Source: Spirochaetia bacterium UBA2205 (GTDB lineage Bacteria > Spirochaetota > UBA4802 > UB4802). Taken from it: 27,729 bases of DNA. The stretch lies in assembly GCA_002328585.1 (NCBI GenBank), contig DCUV01000032.1, positions 1 to 27,729 on the forward strand, given 5' to 3'. The position numbers and the translations under genes are program-made. The notes below the pieces were generated by a model. That model was given only the letters and a program-made list of their open reading frames with translations, made no database searches and was not told the DNA's origin. Within the stretch, counting starts at the first letter, position 1, and each line of letters starts with the position of its first letter. Positions 1-8,134 of the stretch are shown one piece after another.

Positions 1-155
1 ACATCAGCCTGCATTATCACATCACTTTGCAGTGCATCCTCAGCAGTATAATAGTTATATACTCTATATTCATCATCAAGAATAAATTTTAAAACTTCAT
101 TAACCATTTCATCATCATCAATAATGACTACTTCAGGTTTTTTAACAGCATTCAT
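1..155 (-). CDS. Response regulator, receiver domain (5' part only, cut by window edge)
   Basis: The first 51 codons are visible and translate to a typical CheY-like receiver start: hydrophobic strand VVII followed by the acidic cluster DDDE at residues 13-16, then a helix and a second strand ending in YYTAEDAL. The acidic residues are those that bind Mg2+ in receiver domains; the phosphorylated Asp (normally near residue 55-60) lies outside the window, as does any output domain. The ATG directly follows the TAA stop of the upstream 2460-residue lipoprotein gene (TAAATG), so the two are probably co-transcribed and translationally coupled. No strong Shine-Dalgarno is seen. Which sensor kinase it pairs with, and whether it binds DNA, cannot be told from this fragment. 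Confidence 0.85.
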   Translation of the reverse strand, partial: MNAVKKPEVVIIDDDEMVNEVLKFILDDEYRVYNYYTAEDALQSDVIMQAD

Positions 156-3100
156 TTAGTCAGCACCATTGTACAGATAATTCATTGAACTGCTATAAAA
201 ACGAATTCCCACCCAGTTTGCAGGATGTTTGTACCGTTTATCCCGTATTACATAAACAAATGCATCTGCATAAGCAGTAAATAATGGTTTACTTTTAAGA
301 GCAGTTAAAAATTCTCGTAAAAATAACAATCGGTTTACATCCATAACAGAGCAATCGAATGTAATAAATCCACCTATCCCTTTTTGCATCAATACCAATC
401 CTGGATTATATGATTGCCCCTGCATGATAGTCAAACTAATTATTAAACACTCTGGTTTTACCAGCGCATCGTCCATAACAAAAATTTTTTTATTATCACT
501 ATACCCCAATGGTGTATCAGTAATTACTATACTCGATGGAATAGCAAATCCATATTGAACGCCGGATTGTTTTACAGCAGCAGTAATACTATCCCGGTTA
601 CTATCGCCTATATTTATTGAAATATCCGAAGGGATAACCTGTGTGCTGCCCATTGCCGCTATAAGAGAGGGTAAAAATGCTACCACACATCCTGTCTGAT
701 TGTAAAGAATTGCTTCAAACGGAATTGCATCTGTATATGCATCGGCAATAATGATAACATGATTGTAGGGGGCACATTCTTTTATTACAGGTTTCATTAT
801 TTCATCAATGTTATTTTCAATCCCCCCCACAGGCTGCAGCAACCCAATATTGTTATAATACTCATATGCCAGCGTCTGCACCTTATCATAACTATTAACC
901 AATCGTAATGGCTGAATATAGGTTCGTGTAATAATCCATGCAAATATATCATTTCCATTTTTCACTGTATATAACATTGCTGCATTCCTTGGCAATTTTT
1001 TTTGAATCTGTGCGATGGGGATTGCATGCTTTAATAGGTTGTCATACTGTTGTTTAAAATATTCATTATTGCTAAACGATGCTATGGCATGGAGCACCCT
1101 GTGTAATTCTGCATATTTCAAAGCATCTTTCTGATTGCCTGTGCTCATTGAATAGGATACCATGTAATTGAAAAGTTTATCCAACAAGTAATGATAGTCG
1201 CTATAATAATAACCCATAGCATCACCATTGAACGAGGCTATCAACGTTTCAATAGCCTGTGTGGTAGCTTTTAAAAAGGTTTCATCAGCTTTTCCAGACG
1301 CAACCATCTTCTGAAGCTGAATGTTCATCAAAAAAAGATTATGCAGTGATTTGTTCCATGATATCATTCCACTTTCATCAAGCAACTTCACTGCTTCATT
1401 TGTTTTCCCCATAGCAATAGCAGAATATAGGTAACGCATATACCACTGACGTTTTATTTGAAAAGGAAGATCATGGAATGCTGTGCAAAGTGCATACGCC
1501 TGCTGAAATTTTCCCGTTTTTTGATATGCAATAATCTGCTGTAAGGCAAAAGGCCATGCTGATTTTCCTTTTTGTGAAGGGATGCTGCCTATGAGTTGCA
1601 GGGATCTTTGCGGCGCACTTTTATTACAATTATCAGCAATTTTTATGGTATAAAACTGTATGTCAACCCACGGAGCATACTGCAATGCATATTTGGCAGC
1701 CATAAGCATCTTGAGCCATGCCTCTTCATTTATATCTGCATTCAACACAATTTCATGTATTGCAAACAAGGACAGCGTATCATAATCCATAGTAGTGAAG
1801 GCATCAACAGGGTATTCACTATTTTTCAATGAGTTTATGAGTATGCCTGCATTGGTATTATTATGGTAACTATCGATTGCATATCCAAGCGAATAGGCTA
1901 AACAAAGTTCACGCTGTGAAAGGATATAATCCGCTTTAAACTGTTGTAGCGCCTTTCCTGCTTTATCATCTTCTTTAAGGAGGGCAGCAAATTGTATATA
2001 TAATAACCGTAATTGATTGGCTGGTAGCAGTGATTTTTCATTTTTATCAAAGGTATCATATTCTGCAAGGGATTGACTGCCATTCCATGCTTCAATAAGC
2101 GCAGCATACACCTCATTATCAAGAGTCCCCTGCAATGCTGAATTCCCTTTCAAAGCTTTTAAAGCTGCCTTCATGTTACCCTGCAGCAGATATGCATACA
2201 CAAGGTACGACCGGGCGATTGCATTGTTATCTACAATCAAATGTATTAATGCCACTGCATCATCTATTTTTCCTTGATAGAGTAACACCTTGATTTTATA
2301 TATAGTATATTCATTATCATTAAGACCTGTTTGTTTCCACCGCTGTAGTGCCAGTAATGCCTTTGTATAATCCCCCTTACTAAAAGCATCATTAAACAAT
2401 TGCCTGCTGGTTTTTGCTACAATTAACGCGTTACTTTCTCTCTGCTTTACATCTAATGGAGTTTTACCCAATAGCAGTAATGGTGTATTGACTTCATGGA
2501 GAAGGTTAGCATCATCGCTGCTTATTGCTCTGACAATAGTTTCAACCTTACCACCAGCATAATATCCAATAATAGTAGCCACATCGGCATAGAGCGCCGC
2601 GTCACTTAAAAGCAATAAATCGTTAAGCGATAGTCCCTGGATATTTTTAACAACAGCTGAGCACTCTATTACAGTAGTAAAACAATATCGAGCTGTTATA
2701 GCATATAGCTTGTTTTCAGAATCGACAATATATTCTGCTTCATGTATGTCGTTAATAACATTGGGTATGTCTGGCAATCGTATATCCGTTGCTATTGTTG
2801 TCACTGGCAGCCATGCCTTTTTTTCTACTTCAGGTGCCCGTGCCGCGCATGGTATGCATCCAAGCTTATACAACAGGGTAGTATCAAGTGCCTGATGTAT
2901 AGTCATAAACGAATCATTTAAAATGACATAGCCCCGGTTCCCATAGTTTTGCAAAACATCTTCAATATCAGCGGTTATAGTTTTTGGATGTACTGCATCA
3001 GATATTAATCTCCAATCAATAGTATTTTTATATGCTATCCAGCAATACAGCTTTCCATTATAGTCATAAAAATGCAACACAGGCACATCATACAGTGCCG

Positions 3101-6100
3101 CTCTATAAGCACCAACATAGGGAGCCATGAAATCTGTTGCATTGTTACGGAATATATCTATCTTTTTATAATGTATTGATAGATTTTCCTTTATTGTATC
3201 AATTACTTCCTTTTTTTCATTAGCTACTATCTTCTGCGTTAATGTTCTTTCAAGCTTTTCAATAGTATAACATGTTTTTTTGTAATGAGTAAAAAATTCA
3301 ACATCAGCTTTATTGTGAAAATCATGGAGCGTTGCTCCTGACATTGCTAAAGCAACAATCTGTTTGCGTTGCTGTATAGTAAATGCCTCTCTGTATTTTC
3401 CTGCATTGAGCAAGTAATCTGTATACCTATCATAAAGATTATAGATAAAGTCTGCATATCGCGCATATAATTGAGGCAACAGCTCAACCCGCGATAAAAC
3501 AACAGCTATAAGGCTGTCGGGATTTTCAATATGCTGCATTAAACTGCTATAGCGATTAGCATAATCCCATAAGGTAGCTTCTGCAAACCATACCAATTCT
3601 TTTGACTGTATAGCGTTTGCCTTGAAGCGTGCACTGATAATATCCTCAAATCCTTCATTGAGCTGACCGGTAGCAATATTGCATATACCTCTATTGATAA
3701 GTAATTTTATGACAAATTCCTGATGATATGAGTCATTACCGTGATAGTCAATTGCCTGTGATAACAGCGCCGATGCTTGTGAATATAAGGAAGCTATTGC
3801 AGTGCCTTGTCCCGAAAATGACTGGTTATTAGCCATAACTGTTGCTTTTTGCATCAGCATTAAAGCATAAAGAGCATTAAAGGAGATGGTACTGCCTTCA
3901 ACCTGTTTCTTTGCCTGCTGTGATAATTTTTCTATATCCTCGTGTATAGGCTTTTTTTTCCGGGCTTTCATGGCATTGATATAGTTATTGCTAAGTTGAG
4001 CATAAACACGTTCATACATGCTTGTTGTATACTGCTCTATGTTGCCCAGTACTACATCAGTTTGGTGGGTATCCTTTGCTCCATACGTGCCTGCTACCGT
4101 ATAACAGTAAGCCCATTGTAGCATCATCCGGTATACTTTATCAACAGCAATATCTTCTTTTTGAGCTATTGACAGCGCTTGTTCATAGTAGCGTACAGCA
4201 TCACTAATCTGGCCCGATTGAGCAGCGCAATAGCCAGCATTTTGTAGTGCAAAAAATGTTACATCAACTAATAGGCTGCTTTTGCGGTTACCTGCTAACT
4301 TTATAATTTTATCATACCTTGCCAGAGCATCGGTAAACCTGCCATTGTTTATATAAATCTCTGCAGTCATAGAATTAATAAACAATCCCATTTCAAAAGG
4401 CGAAAGCTCAGAAACAATTTTTCCTTCACCAATGACAATATCATCCTGATGTATAGTAAATATATATACAGGACCAAGTGTAGCTATTTTCAATCCTACT
4501 TTGTATTGTGTTTCCTTAGTTGATGGTAAACTTTTTTCAGCAAGTTCAAGATATGATAATGCTTCTCTATCGTTTTCCAGCTTGCGATAGCATTCAGCTA
4601 TTGCTATATATAATCGTGAGTTACTTTTCCCATGATTATAACGCGTTGCATGTATAACACTTGTAGTATACCACTCTATCGCTTTTTTATAATTTCCCTG
4701 CATCTGCTGAAATAAGGCAAAGTATTTATATAATGTATAAAGCTGATCTTCCACTAAAGGCTCATTCTTCTGGGCTATCGCCTTATAAATAGTATATGCA
4801 CGCTGCATGGCGGCATACGCACCGCTATAGTTTCCCTGTTGCCATAGGCAATATCCATAATGGTAATAAAACTGTGCTTCTTCTTTTAATGAGGTAAATG
4901 CCTTTTGATAGCTGACAGCCTTGTTATAATGAGGCAAAGCTAAAGTATAATTTTTAAGCAGAAAATATATATTTGCCAGATTGGTATGTATATCCGCCTC
5001 TTTATGAGATGTTATAGTTTCATCGTTTGCTTCCAGTGCTTTCTCATACAGTGGAATGCATTGTTCCCAGAGGTACTCACTAAAATATGAATCGATCAAA
5101 CGCTTCTTAGAAGGGCAGCACATCCGCAATTCATCCACATACTGATATACCCACCCTTTTAATAAATACGCATCAACAAACCTATCATCAATAAACAAAG
5201 CCCAATCAATATGAAATAGCACCTGTTTCAACATATCAAGCTGCTTCTCAAATTCCTCTGATGCTCTGCCTTCCATAGCACGAGGTGACGAGCCAACCGA
5301 TATAGCTTTCTGTACATAGATATAGCCAAGTGCATAGATATGCGCCTTATCAAAATCCATACGTGCAACCGAAAGGCGGTGACCCTGCCCGGAATATTCA
5401 TTTTCAAGTGTTTCCAGCATAGTATGTTGTAATGGAATACTGGCATTGATGTATCCAATATGCGCTCCTGCAGCGTTTATGTTGTACACATCCTGATAGC
5501 GACGCCTCAGATACAGCAATGTATTCATGGTAATATAACGTTTATACAATTCACTGGACTCTTTGTATTTCCCCTCCTCATACAGTTTTTGTCCGTTTGT
5601 TTCAAAGTAATCTGTCAATTGTTCAATAATAGGACGAATATCCTGCTTCCATTGGGCCTGAAAGTTATTTGTTGCAGCCTCATAGTAGCCAGCCCAATCA
5701 TCGCTTTTCTGTTTTTGTGCAAGCTCGCCTGATTTTACATTGAATAAAAAATATGCAACATCCAGTTTTTTTGTATTTGCAAGCCCCTGTTTTAAGTAGA
5801 GCAATGCCTCTTCATTTTTCCCTAGCTCAAGAAGGCTGGTGGCAGCTATGTATTGAAAAATAGCCTTTGCAATAGGCAGGGTATACCGTTCAACAGCTTC
5901 CTTCGCACCTGCATACCGCTGAGCTGCCGGCAATTGTTTTGTAGCATTAACAACTTCCATCGTAATTTCATTTTTTAGATAGGTGTATGATGATTCCAAC
6001 ACCACTATCCATTCTTCAGGTATAGTAAATCCCCCGTACAGCAACCGGCCAATCTTAAAGCGCACATATGCAAGCCTGGAATAGGTGGTATAGGTATTAG

Positions 6101-7538
6101 CAATAGCGCGGTACGTCGTTAAAGCTCTCTGCGCGGAACCCTGACGCACATACCTATCAGCTAACTCTTCCATAAAAAATGGCGTTAGCTTTTCATTCTT
6201 TTCTGCTTTCAACTCTTTTATATTTTTTTCAAGGTATACTATTGTATTGTTATCTTTTAATGATATAAATTGCGCATACAATGATGCCGGCTTGCTTCCT
6301 GGTGATAGTTCCTGCAATATTTGTTTTGCAGCGGTATAGTGTTCATTGTTTGAAAGCTCATACAGAGCCTTTGCAATAATCATCTGGGAATCGATATCCA
6401 CTGCATCCCTAAAAAAGTAATATGTTGCAAACAAACAGCGCTGATATCGTTCTATATCATCAAAATCTTCTTTATATTTCAGTGCCAGTTCATATTGCCT
6501 AAGTGCATTTTTTTGTTTTGGTATTATCCCCGTATGGGGAATCATTGCCATGTTTATATACTCACCTTCAACCACACTATAGACAATAACCCCACCAGCA
6601 TAGGATACCCATCGTGGCGAAGTTGAAGATTCATCAATCAATGTCAGCGGATATTCTTCACCGGTTTTTGCATTGCAATAATACAGCATACCGTTATCAT
6701 TGGCATCAATCATTCCATCACCATTGGTATCATGTTCAATCCGTGTAAAATAGATATCATCGTCTGTTTTTCCATAGCATGGCGACAGTTGCAGTGACGA
6801 ATTATTGGTAAGCTTTTCTATAGCACCGGTTGCGACAGTTACCCGGTAAAGGTTGGTTCCCTTCCCATCCTGTTTTGTAAAAAGAATCGCATTGCCATCA
6901 TTTGAAAACCGTGGTTGCATCCCTCCGGTTATCTTGCGAACATTGTTGCCATCCCTATCCATGATAAAGATGCTTTCCTCACCTTCGCGCTCAGATGAAA
7001 AGGCAATCCATTTGCCATCAGGCGAAAAGCATGGGCTTGCATCCCTTATGGGGACTATAGCGCCGGTTGTTGCATCTTTTATTTTTGTAAGATTTTTCGA
7101 AGGCTGCTCGCTTTCTAATTCACGCTGTGATACTATCGTAGCTATATTTAATTTCATGAGCAAAATATCACCATAGGGGTCATCCCGTGTTGAAACAAAT
7201 ACACACCATTTGCCATCAGGCGAAACATCAGGTGCAAAATCTTTTGCAGGGTGTACGGTTAATCGAAACGTTGTAATGTCATTCAGTGGTCTAAGATAGA
7301 TATCAAAATTGTTGCGCTCTCTGTTTGATGCATAGATAAAGTACTTCCCATCAGCAGTAATGGTACCACTTACATTGACCGAACGCTCAAAGGTAAGAGG
7401 TATAGCTCTGCCCGTACCAAAACGATACTCTTTTGTTAAAACCTGTGAATAATCAAATGGAACATCACGCTGTGCAGTTGAAACACATCCAGCAAACGAT
7501 AGCACGAGTAACAGTACTATGAACACTACACGCTTCAT
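156..7538 (-). CDS. Giant lipoprotein: beta-propeller, TPR arrays and two CHAT-like modules
   Basis: A 2460-residue protein with a lipoprotein signal peptide (basic MKR, hydrophobic core, lipobox SFAGC with Cys18), so a periplasmic or outer-membrane location is expected. Residues about 55-300 hold WD40-like/TolB-type (PD40) blades; the best are SPDGKWCVFVS near 107 and FSPDGKWIAFSSEREG near 170. One blade contains a Ca2+-loop-like DTNGDGMID. Residues about 340-1450 and 1710-2150 are rich in TPR-like helical pairs (for example ALPHYNKAV, YSGAYAAMQRAYTIYK). Residues about 1480-1700 and 2180-2460 resemble the CHAT caspase-like domain that often ends TPR proteins: the second shows IADAYTDAIPFEAIL (compare pDgxLxxlPFEaL) and a final HPANWVGIRFY. 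The positions where a catalytic His and the LSAC-type Cys are expected do not hold them. Start ATG overlaps the upstream stop (ATGA). A protein-interaction scaffold role is inferred; the substrate is unknown. Confidence 0.8.
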   Translation of the reverse strand: MKRVVFIVLLLVLSFAGCVSTAQRDVPFDYSQVLTKEYRFGTGRAIPLTFERSVNVSGTITADGKYFIYASNRERNNFDIYLRPLNDITTFRLTVHPAKDFAPDVSPDGKWCVFVSTRDDPYGDILLMKLNIATIVSQRELESEQPSKNLTKIKDATTGAIVPIRDASPCFSPDGKWIAFSSEREGEESIFIMDRDGNNVRKITGGMQPRFSNDGNAILFTKQDGKGTNLYRVTVATGAIEKLTNNSSLQLSPCYGKTDDDIYFTRIEHDTNGDGMIDANDNGMLYYCNAKTGEEYPLTLIDESSTSPRWVSYAGGVIVYSVVEGEYINMAMIPHTGIIPKQKNALRQYELALKYKEDFDDIERYQRCLFATYYFFRDAVDIDSQMIIAKALYELSNNEHYTAAKQILQELSPGSKPASLYAQFISLKDNNTIVYLEKNIKELKAEKNEKLTPFFMEELADRYVRQGSAQRALTTYRAIANTYTTYSRLAYVRFKIGRLLYGGFTIPEEWIVVLESSYTYLKNEITMEVVNATKQLPAAQRYAGAKEAVERYTLPIAKAIFQYIAATSLLELGKNEEALLYLKQGLANTKKLDVAYFLFNVKSGELAQKQKSDDWAGYYEAATNNFQAQWKQDIRPIIEQLTDYFETNGQKLYEEGKYKESSELYKRYITMNTLLYLRRRYQDVYNINAAGAHIGYINASIPLQHTMLETLENEYSGQGHRLSVARMDFDKAHIYALGYIYVQKAISVGSSPRAMEGRASEEFEKQLDMLKQVLFHIDWALFIDDRFVDAYLLKGWVYQYVDELRMCCPSKKRLIDSYFSEYLWEQCIPLYEKALEANDETITSHKEADIHTNLANIYFLLKNYTLALPHYNKAVSYQKAFTSLKEEAQFYYHYGYCLWQQGNYSGAYAAMQRAYTIYKAIAQKNEPLVEDQLYTLYKYFALFQQMQGNYKKAIEWYTTSVIHATRYNHGKSNSRLYIAIAECYRKLENDREALSYLELAEKSLPSTKETQYKVGLKIATLGPVYIFTIHQDDIVIGEGKIVSELSPFEMGLFINSMTAEIYINNGRFTDALARYDKIIKLAGNRKSSLLVDVTFFALQNAGYCAAQSGQISDAVRYYEQALSIAQKEDIAVDKVYRMMLQWAYCYTVAGTYGAKDTHQTDVVLGNIEQYTTSMYERVYAQLSNNYINAMKARKKKPIHEDIEKLSQQAKKQVEGSTISFNALYALMLMQKATVMANNQSFSGQGTAIASLYSQASALLSQAIDYHGNDSYHQEFVIKLLINRGICNIATGQLNEGFEDIISARFKANAIQSKELVWFAEATLWDYANRYSSLMQHIENPDSLIAVVLSRVELLPQLYARYADFIYNLYDRYTDYLLNAGKYREAFTIQQRKQIVALAMSGATLHDFHNKADVEFFTHYKKTCYTIEKLERTLTQKIVANEKKEVIDTIKENLSIHYKKIDIFRNNATDFMAPYVGAYRAALYDVPVLHFYDYNGKLYCWIAYKNTIDWRLISDAVHPKTITADIEDVLQNYGNRGYVILNDSFMTIHQALDTTLLYKLGCIPCAARAPEVEKKAWLPVTTIATDIRLPDIPNVINDIHEAEYIVDSENKLYAITARYCFTTVIECSAVVKNIQGLSLNDLLLLSDAALYADVATIIGYYAGGKVETIVRAISSDDANLLHEVNTPLLLLGKTPLDVKQRESNALIVAKTSRQLFNDAFSKGDYTKALLALQRWKQTGLNDNEYTIYKIKVLLYQGKIDDAVALIHLIVDNNAIARSYLVYAYLLQGNMKAALKALKGNSALQGTLDNEVYAALIEAWNGSQSLAEYDTFDKNEKSLLPANQLRLLYIQFAALLKEDDKAGKALQQFKADYILSQRELCLAYSLGYAIDSYHNNTNAGILINSLKNSEYPVDAFTTMDYDTLSLFAIHEIVLNADINEEAWLKMLMAAKYALQYAPWVDIQFYTIKIADNCNKSAPQRSLQLIGSIPSQKGKSAWPFALQQIIAYQKTGKFQQAYALCTAFHDLPFQIKRQWYMRYLYSAIAMGKTNEAVKLLDESGMISWNKSLHNLFLMNIQLQKMVASGKADETFLKATTQAIETLIASFNGDAMGYYYSDYHYLLDKLFNYMVSYSMSTGNQKDALKYAELHRVLHAIASFSNNEYFKQQYDNLLKHAIPIAQIQKKLPRNAAMLYTVKNGNDIFAWIITRTYIQPLRLVNSYDKVQTLAYEYYNNIGLLQPVGGIENNIDEIMKPVIKECAPYNHVIIIADAYTDAIPFEAILYNQTGCVVAFLPSLIAAMGSTQVIPSDISINIGDSNRDSITAAVKQSGVQYGFAIPSSIVITDTPLGYSDNKKIFVMDDALVKPECLIISLTIMQGQSYNPGLVLMQKGIGGFITFDCSVMDVNRLLFLREFLTALKSKPLFTAYADAFVYVIRDKRYKHPANWVGIRFYSSSMNYLYNGAD

Positions 7539-8134
7539 TTCTTCACCCAGCGCCCGTCATTGTTTTGTATCCAGTCACCTTTTTTAGCTTTTGCCTGCTG
7601 CTCTTTTGCAAATTCAACTGCAAACTGCATGGCTTTCGCTTCATTGCTTTTGGTGGCACCTGAACTTTTAACAAAAATAATACTGCGGGCATTATTTTCC
7701 TGTTGTACAATGGTGCGTATTGCATCAGATTCCTGCAGCGATTGAAGCTTTTTTTCATCCACTATTGCAATATATCCGTTATTCTGCTCTCCAATAAGCC
7801 CCCTATCCTTATATAATCGTATTATATCGCTGTTTAATTCCCTGATCTGGATAGCATTCAACAACTTCTCGTCAGCATTGATAACCGCTTTACGATTCCC
7901 TTTTGATGGGGTCATCACCGTCGACGTAACCCATGCGTCCTGTTCAAGCTCATGATAATCTCCAATGAGCTGTCGCTCCAATGCAGTCTTCTCACCGGTA
8001 ATATTGATAGCAGGGGGGTATATCTCAAGGCAACTTGGCATATCTTGAATACAGCCGGAGGAAGTACATCCAGACATACAAACAACTATACAGGCAATAC
8101 ACGCGAGTGCTATCGCCACCACGTTTTTTTTCAT
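7535..8134 (-). CDS. DUF1318 (YdbL-like) lipoprotein
   Basis: A 199-residue protein with a lipoprotein signal peptide ending in the lipobox CMSGC (Cys23). The mature part contains INITGEKTALERQLIGDYHELEQDAW (residues about 45-68, given here as the pattern GEKTALERQ...DYHELE...W) and then the DUF1318 core around residues 88-135: a helix (NAIQIRELNSDIIRLYKDRG) followed by GLIGEQNNGYIAIV, equivalent to the VGE..xGYL motif of E. coli YdbL. YdbL works with the AsmA-like YdbH and lipoprotein YnbE in envelope lipid homeostasis; here the partner upstream gene is also AsmA-like. This protein joins a lipid anchor (YnbE-like feature) to a YdbL-like domain in one chain. ATG overlaps the stop of the upstream gene and its own stop overlaps the next ATG. 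Family assignment is from recognition of motifs, not a search. Confidence 0.72.
   Translation of the reverse strand: MKKNVVAIALACIACIVVCMSGCTSSGCIQDMPSCLEIYPPAINITGEKTALERQLIGDYHELEQDAWVTSTVMTPSKGNRKAVINADEKLLNAIQIRELNSDIIRLYKDRGLIGEQNNGYIAIVDEKKLQSLQESDAIRTIVQQENNARSIIFVKSSGATKSNEAKAMQFAVEFAKEQQAKAKKGDWIQNNDGRWVKK

Noticed and set aside
6853..7176. 107-codon plus-strand open frame
   Set aside because: Antisense to the propeller repeats of the giant lipoprotein; its Pro/Ser-rich pattern reflects the repeated SPDGK codons on the other strand.
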